The notes under the pieces are model-generated. The model was not told where the DNA came from and made no database searches. It was given only the letters and a program-made list of their open reading frames with translations. A program made the translations under genes and the position numbers. Below, in pieces: positions 7,286-13,931 of a stretch of 15,619 nt of DNA; positions within the stretch are counted from its first letter, which is position 1, and each line of letters starts with the position of its first letter. The DNA is from an uncultured Ruminococcus sp. (GTDB lineage: Bacteria; Bacillota; Clostridia; Oscillospirales; Acutalibacteraceae). The DNA lies in contig CACZPV010000087.1 in NCBI GenBank assembly GCA_902783065.1, positions 1-15,619 on the forward strand. Direction: 5' to 3'.

Positions 7286-7792
7286 ATGAATCGGTATAAA
7301 GCAGTAAAATATATTACCTTTCTCTTGGAAATTGTATTGTGTTATATTATACAGACAACACCCGGGATTATGCCGGAGGTTTTCGGCGGAAGGCCAATTT
7401 TGCTTCTGCCGCTGGCACTGACTTTTTCTGTATTTGAAGATGAGATTCCTGCTATCTTCTGGGGTGTGCTTTGCGGTTTGTTATCAGATACCAATTACAG
7501 CGGTCCTGTAGGGTATTATGCAATTATGCTGGCTGTACTTTGTTATACTGTGAGTATTCTCATGGGGAATTATATCCACACCAATCTTCTGACTGTTATG
7601 ATTATCGCAACAATCAGTATGCCTGTGATTATTTTCGGACAGTTTATCTTGTTTTATGTGGCGGCAGGATATGATTATGTATGGGAGTATTTCTCTGTGC
7701 ACTATATTTCCAGAATTGTTTATACGTGGGCCTTTACACCAGTTATGTATGCCGTAAACCGCTTTGTTTCCGTAAAAACATCAGCAGAATAG
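7286..7792 (+). CDS. mreD: Rod shape-determining membrane protein MreD
   Basis: A 168-residue, strongly hydrophobic protein with about five to six membrane segments (roughly 8-27, 37-51, 54-68, 73-94, 100-125 and 145-162), the normal MreD size and profile. The charged DEIPAIFWGVLCGLLSD stretch between helices 2 and 3 fits the family's conserved FxGxxxGxLxD-like region. MreD is a membrane partner of MreC and PBP2 in the elongation complex; its biochemical activity is not defined. ATG at 7286 follows AGAGGGAGG with a 3-4 base gap. The call rests on hydrophobicity, size and position between mreC and pbp2 more than on sharp motifs, as is usual for this poorly conserved family. Confidence 0.9.
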   Translation: MNRYKAVKYITFLLEIVLCYIIQTTPGIMPEVFGGRPILLLPLALTFSVFEDEIPAIFWGVLCGLLSDTNYSGPVGYYAIMLAVLCYTVSILMGNYIHTNLLTVMIIATISMPVIIFGQFILFYVAAGYDYVWEYFSVHYISRIVYTWAFTPVMYAVNRFVSVKTSAE

Positions 7793-7800
7793 GTACAGAT

Positions 7801-7834
7801 GTCCCAACCCCGCCTACGGAGGCGAGGGACTTTT
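7801..7834 (+). terminator. Hairpin with short T-run between mreD and pbp2
   Basis: Outer arms GTCCC (7801-7805) and GGGAC (7826-7830), inner arms CGCCT (7811-7815) and AGGCG (7820-7824), loop ACGG, followed by four T residues. The left side has extra bases (AACCC), so the stem is imperfect. Like the hairpin after mreB it is GC-rich in an AT-rich gap and lies inside the gene run, so it could act as a weak attenuator. Confidence 0.45.
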
Positions 7835-7851
7835 CTATAAGGGGGTATAAT

Positions 7852-9864
7852 GTGGAAACTAAAGTTAAAAAATGGCGTTTTGCCTTGATGCTGACATTGG
7901 TTACGGTTGTAATTGCTTTTTTTTGCGCAAGACTTGTACAGTGGCAGATAAAAGAGAACAATATATATGAGGATATTGCTCTGACCTCAACCGAGTATAC
8001 TGTAAATACACAGGCGATCAGAGGTGAAATTTTTGATGTTAACGGTACTCCTCTTGCACAGAATCAGACAGGATACAGAATTGTGCTGAACAAAATTTAT
8101 ACTCCGGAGGAAAAATTGAACGAGTATATTGTGAAGCTTACAGAACTTACTGAGCAGTGCGGCTGTCATTGGATTGATGAATTGCCGATAAGAATTGACC
8201 GCAATGGCAATTATTATTTTGATGATAAAAAAGAAGCCGAAACTGCAGAACTGAAAAGCAAGGATAATCTTAATATGAATCCTTATTCTACCGCTGATGA
8301 ATGTATGGCAAAATTAGTTGACAAATATGAATGTCAGAAATATACTGCAAAACAGCAGCACGATATCATAAGTGTCCGTTATAATATGGAAAAAAAGGCC
8401 TATACGAGAAGCAACCCATACGTATTTGCAGAAGAACTAACCGAAAGAGCTATGAATGTGATTTCGGAAAATACTCAGAGTGATTCCGGAATTGAAATTG
8501 AAGCAATGGCTGTCAGGAAATATGTTAACGGAACAATTGCTCCTCATCTTGTGGGAGTAACTGGACTTATCTCTGAAGATGAATATGAAGAACTGAAAGA
8601 AAAAGGGTATGCCTATAATGATATTGTCGGAAAAATTGGAATCGAATATGCCTATGAAAACCGGCTTCGCGGAAAAGAAGGCAGCAAAACTTATGAAGTA
8701 AATCCTGATGGCAGTGTAAAAGTTGTAAATACGGTGGATTCACAGCCAGGCAATTCTGTTTATCTTACGGTGGATTCAAAATATCAGCAGATTGCACAAA
8801 AAGCACTCAAAGAAGCTGTAAAGGAAGCTCACGATTATTCCAAAACAGCCGGCGGCAAATATACAGGAGAAGATTGTGTCGGAGCATCAGTTGTTGTGCT
8901 GAACGTTAAGGATTTTTCAGTACTTTGTGCAGCCAATTACCCGAATTATGATCTGTCGAAATATTACAGCGACTATGATAAGCTGCTGGAAACAAAAGGT
9001 GATCCTCTTGTGAACCGTGCCTTTAATGGTGCATTGGCTCCGGGTTCTACGTTTAAGCCGCTTGTGGCATCCGCTGCGCTTGAGGAGGGTGCCATTACAA
9101 ACAAGACACGTATCAGCTGCGACGGTATTTACACCAAGGGAGGACTAAAGCTTCGGTGTATGTTTGTTCATGGTTCACTGAATGTCTATGAGGGAATCAG
9201 AGATTCCTGCAACGTTTTCTTTGCAGAAACGGCAAGATTGCTTGGTATTGAAAAAATGAATATTTATGCTAAACGATGTGGACTGGGTGTAAAAACCGGT
9301 GTGGAAATCGGTGAAAGCTCCGGTACATTGGCTGGTCCTGAATACAGTGAATTGATGGGCTCGGAATGGTATTCGACATCTGTTTCTCCGGCGGGAATAG
9401 GTCAGTCAGACAACCAGTTTACTCCGTTGCAGCTTGCTGCGTATGTGGCAACAATCGCCAATAACGGTGTCAGATTAAAAACACATATTGTTGATAAAAT
9501 AACGTCATTCTCCGGTGATGAAGTAATTTATCAGAGTAAGCCCGAGGTCGCTGATAATATGGGAGTCAGTGAAAGCAATTTGAAGGATGTTCAGAAAGCA
9601 ATGAATATGGCAACCAACAGTTATGATTCTCTGGCTGGATTTCCGCTTCAAATTGCCGGCAAGACAGGCACTGCGGAAAATGCAGGATCGGATCACGCAA
9701 ACTTTATTTGTTATGCACCTTACGATAACCCTCAGATTGCAATTGCTGTTATGGTGGAGCATGGCGCAAAAAGCTATGTGGCAGTTAATGTTGCCAAAAA
9801 AATTATGACTGAATATTTTGGACTTCAGGAAAAAGAAGAATCCCCGAAACAAAATACCCAATAA
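7852..9864 (+). CDS. mrdA: Penicillin-binding protein 2, class B transpeptidase of the elongation complex
   Basis: A 670-residue protein. It has a short cytoplasmic N terminus, one membrane helix (about 10-29), and a pedestal domain opened by RGEIFDVNG (57-65), followed by the D,D-transpeptidase domain. Catalytic motifs are SxxK at Ser399-Thr-Phe-Lys402 (nucleophile Ser399), SxN at Ser452-Cys-Asn454, and KTG at 604-606. It cross-links peptidoglycan peptides during side-wall growth, paired with a RodA glycosyltransferase that is not in the window. Length and the mreBCD position fit PBP2/MrdA better than the septal PBP3. The start is a GTG at 7852 preceded by AAGGGGG with a 6-base gap. The frame stays open upstream to 7681, but that stretch overlaps mreD and the hairpin, and is not used. 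An overlapping ATG at 7850 soon meets a stop. Confidence 0.93.
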   Translation: METKVKKWRFALMLTLVTVVIAFFCARLVQWQIKENNIYEDIALTSTEYTVNTQAIRGEIFDVNGTPLAQNQTGYRIVLNKIYTPEEKLNEYIVKLTELTEQCGCHWIDELPIRIDRNGNYYFDDKKEAETAELKSKDNLNMNPYSTADECMAKLVDKYECQKYTAKQQHDIISVRYNMEKKAYTRSNPYVFAEELTERAMNVISENTQSDSGIEIEAMAVRKYVNGTIAPHLVGVTGLISEDEYEELKEKGYAYNDIVGKIGIEYAYENRLRGKEGSKTYEVNPDGSVKVVNTVDSQPGNSVYLTVDSKYQQIAQKALKEAVKEAHDYSKTAGGKYTGEDCVGASVVVLNVKDFSVLCAANYPNYDLSKYYSDYDKLLETKGDPLVNRAFNGALAPGSTFKPLVASAALEEGAITNKTRISCDGIYTKGGLKLRCMFVHGSLNVYEGIRDSCNVFFAETARLLGIEKMNIYAKRCGLGVKTGVEIGESSGTLAGPEYSELMGSEWYSTSVSPAGIGQSDNQFTPLQLAAYVATIANNGVRLKTHIVDKITSFSGDEVIYQSKPEVADNMGVSESNLKDVQKAMNMATNSYDSLAGFPLQIAGKTGTAENAGSDHANFICYAPYDNPQIAIAVMVEHGAKSYVAVNVAKKIMTEYFGLQEKEESPKQNTQ

Positions 9865-9912
9865 TGGACGAATTATTTTATACTAATACATGAATCCATG
9901 AAGTTGACTTGA

Positions 9913-10139
9913 TGAATTATAATAAGGAAAGTCCTTACAGGTTCATCTTATCCGGGCTGCGGGCGTGATTCGCACACCCGTCCGATACAAGCCCTTTTCC
10001 AGCGGGAAGGGGGCAGGGGTATGGGCAAAAGAAGTGCACCTGTCTGGTGATTTCATACAGTTCCACCCGGTTTTAGTCTGATGATTGATCGGGAAACATG
10101 ACAAAGAAAGCCGATGAACTAAATCCATCGGCTTTTTTT
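9913..10139 (+). ncRNA. Candidate structured small RNA, copy 2, with its own terminator
   Basis: About 220 nt after pbp2 with no gene but strong structure. A TATAAT (9918-9923) opens it, without a good -35. The helix GGGCT (9954-9958) / AAGCCC (9989-9994 region) encloses a hairpin CGGGCGTG / CACACCCG (one mismatch). Next is GCCCTTTTCC (9991-10000), loop AGCG, GGAAGGGGGC (10005-10014), partly competing with the outer helix. Then comes the block AAGAAGTGCACCT plus four bases plus GGTGATT (10029-10052) shared with copy 1, and CCCGG/CGGG arms around TGATTGATC (10082-10090). It ends at a strong terminator. It could be an independent RNA or a processed pbp2 3' tail. No known family recognised. Confidence 0.5.
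10107..10139 (+). terminator. Intrinsic terminator, usable from both strands
   Basis: Arms AAAGCCGATG (10107-10116) and CATCGGCTTT (10126-10135), with the run of seven T residues at 10133-10139 on the plus strand. The minus-strand reading also ends in T-rich sequence (CTTTCTTT). It closes the pbp2/small-RNA transcript and, from the other side, the leftward mgsA transcript. Confidence 0.9.
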
Positions 10140-10187
10140 ATGTTTGAATTATATCAATGTACCTTGTGTATTATAACTATCTTCAAT

Positions 10188-10586
10188 TTAGGCTCTTACA
10201 ATGTTTCTCCAATCAAGGTCACCTCTTTCAAGACCATGAATCAAAACTTCACCTGTAGCAATATTCGTTGCAACAGGAATATTATGCATATCACAAAGCC
10301 GGAGAAGATTCATGTCATTTGGCTCATGCGGCTTCGGATCCAGAGGATCACGCAGGAATATTAACATATCAATTTCATTAAATGCAATTCTCGCCGCTAT
10401 CTGCTGATCTCCGCCCTGACTGCCGCCAAGAAATCTTTGTATTTCAAGACCGGTAGCTTCCGCTACCATCTTTCCTGTAGTACCTGTAGCGCAAAGATTA
10501 TGTCTGCTGAGGATTCCGCAGTAGGCAATACAGAATTGTACCATCAGTTCTTTTTTGGCGTCATGGGCTATCAACGCTATGTTCAT
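10188..10586 (-). CDS. mgsA: Methylglyoxal synthase
   Basis: A 132-residue protein, close to the B. subtilis enzyme in length. It converts dihydroxyacetone phosphate to methylglyoxal and phosphate, an overflow bypass of lower glycolysis that frees phosphate. Visible motifs: IALIAHD (3-9, with His8), ATGTTG phosphate loop (33-38), GGDQQ (58-62, Asp60 being the catalytic base by analogy with E. coli Asp71), FLRDPL (77-82, Asp80) and PHEP (86-89, His87). The position matching E. coli Asp101 is Asn90, followed by Asp91. The ATG at 10586 has an excellent GGAGGAG ribosome binding site. It lies 119 bp downstream of the MinD-like gene in the same direction. It ends at the shared terminator at 10107-10139. 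Function is well supported. Confidence 0.95.
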   Translation of the reverse strand: MNIALIAHDAKKELMVQFCIAYCGILSRHNLCATGTTGKMVAEATGLEIQRFLGGSQGGDQQIAARIAFNEIDMLIFLRDPLDPKPHEPNDMNLLRLCDMHNIPVATNIATGEVLIHGLERGDLDWRNIVRA

Positions 10587-10677
10587 GTTATCTCCTCCAT
10601 TAAAAAAGATATGTTTAATTACGATTAATTTGTTTCAGGTGATATATTAAGCAGCACACTAATTAAAAGCTGTCAGA

Positions 10678-10694
10678 AGCCGTTAAATACGGCT
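10678..10694 (-). terminator. Weak terminator-like hairpin between minD-like gene and mgsA
   Basis: AGCCGT and ACGGCT arms (10678-10683 and 10689-10694) with a 5-base loop, extended by CTG/CAG across an internal loop and followed on the minus strand by CTTTTAATT. The T-run is short and displaced, so termination may be partial, leaving mgsA able to be read from the upstream gene. Confidence 0.35.
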
Positions 10695-10705
10695 ACATCA
10701 GGTAT

Positions 10706-11440
10706 TTATTCTTCCAGCGGAACTTCTACACCGTCCAACCTTGCGGCGATCCGGTCAAATGCATATACTGCCTTATGCTTTCCTTCTATTGGCAGCCCTT
10801 TTTGTGCACATGCCGCTGCTGATGGATCTTCCGGTACAATACCAAGAAGTCTTGCGCCGGCTTTGTCAATTACCGCATCAAGGTCGGAAAACGTTCCGAG
10901 TTTTCTGAAGCTCCTTTCATGAAATCGGTTAATGACCAGTCTTATTTCAGGAATATGAAGTTCTCTTAGCTTTTGTCTTACTTTGTCGCAGCCTCTGATT
11001 GTCAGCGGTTCGGTATTGGCAACCAATATTGCTCTGTCAGCCGCATTACTGGCGGATTCCATTCCAATTCCGATACCGGCCGGACAGTCAATCAGTATAT
11101 GGTCATAATACTTTTTCAAAACAGTAACAAGCTGTTTCATGATATATGGACTTACTTCGTCACGGACATTCTGCGGAGCAGGAAGTACAAACAATTCGGG
11201 TACGGTTTTACAGGGGTATATTGCGCTTGCAGGAGGACAGTTTCCGTTGACAATATCGGCAATGTCGAAAACCAATTCTCCGCTGACGCCAAGCATAAGA
11301 TCAATTCCTCTCATACCGGCATCACAGTCTATTATTAAAACCCTGCTGCCGCGTCTTACCAAAGCTGCGCCGCAGCCTGCGGTAAAAGTAGATTTACCCG
11401 TACCGCCTTTTCCTGATGTAATTACTGTCACTTTTCCCAT
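10706..11440 (-). CDS. MinD/ParA-family ATPase, MinD-like, lacking the usual C-terminal tail
   Basis: A 244-residue P-loop ATPase. It has the deviant Walker A KGGTGKST (11-18, with signature Lys11), switch-like DCDAGMRGIDLMLG (38-51), and a Walker B region HILIDCPAGIG (114-124). The string DAGxRxxDLxLG and the VFDIADIVNG that follows it are typical of MinD, which positions division by carrying MinC on the membrane. True MinD proteins are about 260-270 residues and end in an amphipathic membrane-targeting helix. This one stops just after the LDGVEVP string, with PLEE. No minC, minE or divIVA is adjacent. It could be a divergent MinD that needs another membrane anchor, or a ParA-like protein with a different cargo. 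ATG at 11440 has an AAGAGGT site. Confidence 0.82.
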   Translation of the reverse strand: MGKVTVITSGKGGTGKSTFTAGCGAALVRRGSRVLIIDCDAGMRGIDLMLGVSGELVFDIADIVNGNCPPASAIYPCKTVPELFVLPAPQNVRDEVSPYIMKQLVTVLKKYYDHILIDCPAGIGIGMESASNAADRAILVANTEPLTIRGCDKVRQKLRELHIPEIRLVINRFHERSFRKLGTFSDLDAVIDKAGARLLGIVPEDPSAAACAQKGLPIEGKHKAVYAFDRIAARLDGVEVPLEE

Positions 11441-11748
11441 TTTCAGATACCTCTTTATAAAAATAGCACATATTTAAAATAAAGTCAATAGCAAATTCAT
11501 AATTTTTATACAACTAAAATAAATAATTTATGAAAAACGACAATAAAAAGTATAGCATAAAATGGCAAAAAATAATGCAGAATTGTAATACAAAAACGTA
11601 TATATACCGGGAATTCCGCTCAAACCATGTCATGAACCTTCTTTAAACTGACAGCAGTAAAGCTGCCGCCCATACGGACGGCAGCTTTACCAGACTGATT
11701 AATATTCAGGGTTCCTTAAGAACTTATGTGGAATAGTATCAATCACCA
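11441..11748 (-). other. Intergenic region between the MinD-like gene and the Ig/CAP gene
   Basis: 308 bp without a gene. Both flanking genes read leftward. The part next to the MinD-like gene is very AT-rich, with a TATACT (minus strand, 11554-11549) as a possible -10 but no good -35. The other part holds a strong inverted repeat at 11657-11690. A small hairpin (ATCACCA / TGGTGAT, 11742-11748 and 11754-11760) overlaps the stop codon of the Ig/CAP gene. Confidence 0.5.
11657..11690 (-). terminator. Perfect 12-bp inverted repeat, probable 3' end of the Ig/CAP transcript
   Basis: Arms GTAAAGCTGCCG (11657-11668) and CGGCAGCTTTAC (11679-11690) with a 10-base loop, 59 bp past the stop codon of the leftward Ig/CAP gene. 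Position suits a terminator, but no proper T-run follows on either strand, so it may instead stabilise or punctuate the transcript. Confidence 0.5.
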
Positions 11749-13563
11749 TCAGTTGGTGATGAATACTGTCCACGTACCTCCCCAGACAGTTTTACCAACA
11801 GCTGCCTGACCTGCGTAAGAATATCCTACACCGATCTTTTTAACATTTGCATCAAGCAGACGGTCTTTAAAGTCATTATAAGCTCTGCTAATCAGTTTAT
11901 CGGCCTCTGTATAGCCGTCATATACCATTACGCTGCCTACTGTATAATCAGTGCCGTAGATGACACCATTTACCTGCAGGAATGTGCCGATATCGCCGTA
12001 TTTCGGAGAATCAGTTGTCAGCTGGTCATAGCTTATCATTTCGTTTGATTTTGCTCTTGCAGCGTTGGTAAGTTTGCCTGTACATACAAGCGGGTCTACA
12101 CCGTTAGCTGTACGCTTATCATTGATTAATTCAACCAGTTTCAGTTCCTTTGCTTTATTGGTGCCTTTTTCTGCGCCGGAAACAATAACCTTGCAGTAAG
12201 CTTTTTTACCGTTATGGGTTGTTACGGAAACATAGGTAACACCGGGACGAAGTGCTTTGAACTGACCTTCCCAGTTTGTTTTTGTCATTTTAATTATGCT
12301 GGAATCGTATGTCCTATAGGTTCTCTTGTTGGAAGCAGCGCCGCTGTTCAGGTAGGCGGATACTTTTGCTGTCTGACCAACTTTAAGAGTTATGGTCTTT
12401 TTATTCAGGCTTACTTTAGTCGGAGCAGGTTTTACAGTAATTTTACAGCTGGCTTCCTTGCCGTTGTGTGTTTTTACTGTTACCCATGCGGTACCTGGTT
12501 TTACAGCTGTAAACTCACCTGTCCAGTTAGTTTTTGTCATTTTAACTATGCTGTTGTTGCTGGAACGGTATGTGCGCTTGGTTGAGCAGGAACCGCTGTT
12601 AATATTCGAGCCGATCGATGCCTTTTCGCCAACACCGAGTGTAAGACTTGTTTTGGTAACTGTCACTTTTGTGGGAGCAGGCTTAACGGTTACTTTACAT
12701 CTTGCAGTTTTACCGTTGTAGGTTTTGACATTAATATAGGTTGTGCCTGCCTTTTTGGCTTTGAATTTGCAGTTCCAGCTTGTGGGAATGATTTCAGCAA
12801 TGGTTTTGTTGCCGGAAGTATAAGTTCTACCCATTGCGGCGGAACCGCTGTTTGTAGCAGTGGAAAGCTCTACAGTTTCACCGATGCCGACAGTAATCTC
12901 TTTCTTGTTAAAACTGATACTTTTCGGAGCGGCAAGTACTTTAACGTCACAGTGAGCGTAACAACTGTTGTAGGTCTGAGCGTTAATTCTTACTTCGCCG
13001 GTCCTGACTGCCTTGAATTTATAATTCCAGCTTGTTGGGATTTGTTCAATGGCATAATCATTGCCTCCGAGATAGAATCTTCTTTCGGATGATGCAGCAC
13101 CGTTGTTAACCGAACTTGTAATGGTGTACTGTTCACCGATACCCATTGTAAGGGATGTTTTATTCAGTGTCAGTTTCTTTGGAGCAGCTTTTACTGTCAA
13201 TTTACAGCTCACCTTATTGCCGTTTTTATCAGCGGCAGTAATGACAGCGATACCTGTTTTATTTGCATAAATATTGCCGTAATAATTGACTGTCGCAACC
13301 TGTTCGTTGGAACTTGTCCAGGTAAAGTCCTGATTTATAGTACCTTCCTTGCCGTCTGTTACATTTACATAAAACCATTCACCTACACCTACTGTACCTT
13401 CGGTTTTGTCAATTTTCAGAGCAGATGTACTTTGTGTTGCTGCATAAGCGGTGATGCCGTTTTCAGCAGCCGGGAGAGCAGTAAAGGCAGCTGTACCCAG
13501 CATTAATGCAGCTGCACCTAATACAGTAAGCCTTTTACTGATTACTTTGATGTTTTCATTCAT
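11749..13563 (-). CDS. Secreted protein: five bacterial Ig-like (Big2) modules plus CAP-type domain
   Basis: A 604-residue exported protein. The signal peptide covers about residues 1-41: basic start, hydrophobic core LGAAALMLGTAAF, likely cleavage after AYA. Five Big2-type modules follow at about 46-130, 131-214, 215-299, 300-383 and 384-465. Each starts with a [IV]-x-[VIL]-x-K-x-x-x-T/L-x-[VM]-G-[IV]-G motif and ends with a C-[KD]-[VIL]-x-V strand. Residues 466-604 resemble the CAP/SCP (YkwD-like) domain: LVELINDKRTANGVDPL, LTNAARAKSNEM and IGVGYS near the end, but its usual His and Glu residues are not seen. No LPxTG, dockerin or SLH segment is present, so it is probably released or held by the Ig modules. 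Start has a GGAGGT site (13572-13577). A role at the cell surface is inferred; substrate unknown. Confidence 0.85.
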   Translation of the reverse strand: MNENIKVISKRLTVLGAAALMLGTAAFTALPAAENGITAYAATQSTSALKIDKTEGTVGVGEWFYVNVTDGKEGTINQDFTWTSSNEQVATVNYYGNIYANKTGIAVITAADKNGNKVSCKLTVKAAPKKLTLNKTSLTMGIGEQYTITSSVNNGAASSERRFYLGGNDYAIEQIPTSWNYKFKAVRTGEVRINAQTYNSCYAHCDVKVLAAPKSISFNKKEITVGIGETVELSTATNSGSAAMGRTYTSGNKTIAEIIPTSWNCKFKAKKAGTTYINVKTYNGKTARCKVTVKPAPTKVTVTKTSLTLGVGEKASIGSNINSGSCSTKRTYRSSNNSIVKMTKTNWTGEFTAVKPGTAWVTVKTHNGKEASCKITVKPAPTKVSLNKKTITLKVGQTAKVSAYLNSGAASNKRTYRTYDSSIIKMTKTNWEGQFKALRPGVTYVSVTTHNGKKAYCKVIVSGAEKGTNKAKELKLVELINDKRTANGVDPLVCTGKLTNAARAKSNEMISYDQLTTDSPKYGDIGTFLQVNGVIYGTDYTVGSVMVYDGYTEADKLISRAYNDFKDRLLDANVKKIGVGYSYAGQAAVGKTVWGGTWTVFITN

Positions 13564-13596
13564 AAATTGTTACCTCCGGAATGTTATATTTCTGAT

Positions 13597-13602
13597 ATTA
13601 TA
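13597..13602 (-). promoter_or_regulatory. -10 element for the Ig/CAP gene
   Basis: Perfect TATAAT on the minus strand (13602-13597), 34 bp upstream of the start codon. The expected -35 position falls inside the palindrome at 13613-13651 and has no TTGACA-like hexamer, so expression may need an activator or another sigma factor. Confidence 0.4.
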
Positions 13603-13612
13603 CTTAAATAAT

Positions 13613-13651
13613 CCGGTCGGCGCCTCTGCCTTCGGCAGAGGTGTCCACCGG
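13613..13651. repeat. GC-rich palindrome upstream of the Ig/CAP gene
   Basis: Outer arms CCGGT (13613-13617) and ACCGG (13647-13651), inner arms CGCCTCTGCC (13621-13630) and GGCAGAGGTG (13634-13643, one G-T pair), loop TTC, with symmetric three-base internal loops. It stands out from AT-rich surroundings and resembles in style the hairpins at 6220 and 7801, but has no T-run on either strand. Confidence 0.7.
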
Positions 13652-13682
13652 ACATCTGCGCCATCTGAACCCTGCAAGCTTT

Positions 13683-13747
13683 AAAAAAAGCCTGATCTGA
13701 ACTTTAAGTTTTGACAATTCAACTTTATCATTGAACCGAGAGATCAG
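13683..13747 (-). terminator. Probable terminator of the spmA-spmB transcript
   Basis: On the minus strand CTGATCT (13747-13741) pairs with AGATCAG (13698-13692), followed by GC and seven T residues (13689-13683). The 42-base loop contains a smaller AAGTT/AACTT pairing that shortens it. The T-run directly after the closing stem supports termination. Confidence 0.5.
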
Positions 13748-13931
13748 ATGACCGTGATGTTATTGAAACCGTTCATCAATACCCAGTCTAACAGATTCAG
13801 ATTATATTCAGAAGATTTAAGTAATCCCTTCAAATTATACTTCATATATGACATTAAAGTCAATAGCGGCAGTGCGAAATGGTAAAAATAGTATATTATA
13901 TTACAAAATCAGCTCTGTACTGACCGAACAT

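Larger units (their letters stand above)
13564..13931 (-). other. Intergenic region between the Ig/CAP gene and spmB
   Basis: 368 bp without a gene. Reading leftward from spmB it holds about 185 bases of AT-rich untranslated sequence, a long-looped terminator candidate (13683-13747), a GC-rich palindrome (13613-13651), the Ig/CAP -10 element and its ribosome binding site. A plus-strand open frame across 13451-13684 is antisense to the signal peptide region and is not believed. Confidence 0.55.

Noticed and set aside
7681..7851. Upstream extension of the pbp2 reading frame
   Set aside because: It overlaps mreD and runs through the hairpin. The GTG at 7852 has a good ribosome binding site and places the membrane helix at the normal N-terminal position.
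9904..9923. TTGACT (9904-9909) with TATAAT (9918-9923) as a promoter
   Set aside because: Spacing is only 8 bp, far below the 16-18 needed.
9924..10139. RNase P RNA, suggested by AGGAAAGTCC at 9925-9934
   Set aside because: The element is only about 220 nt, against 330 or more for RNase P RNA, and the other conserved regions are not visible. The string is probably a chance likeness.
10098..10364. An 88-codon plus-strand open frame
   Set aside because: It starts inside the RNA-like element, crosses the strong terminator, and is antisense to mgsA.
12214..12721. Plus-strand open frames of 109-123 codons opposite the Ig-like modules
   Set aside because: They mirror the repeated modules of the real gene on the other strand, and have no ribosome binding sites.
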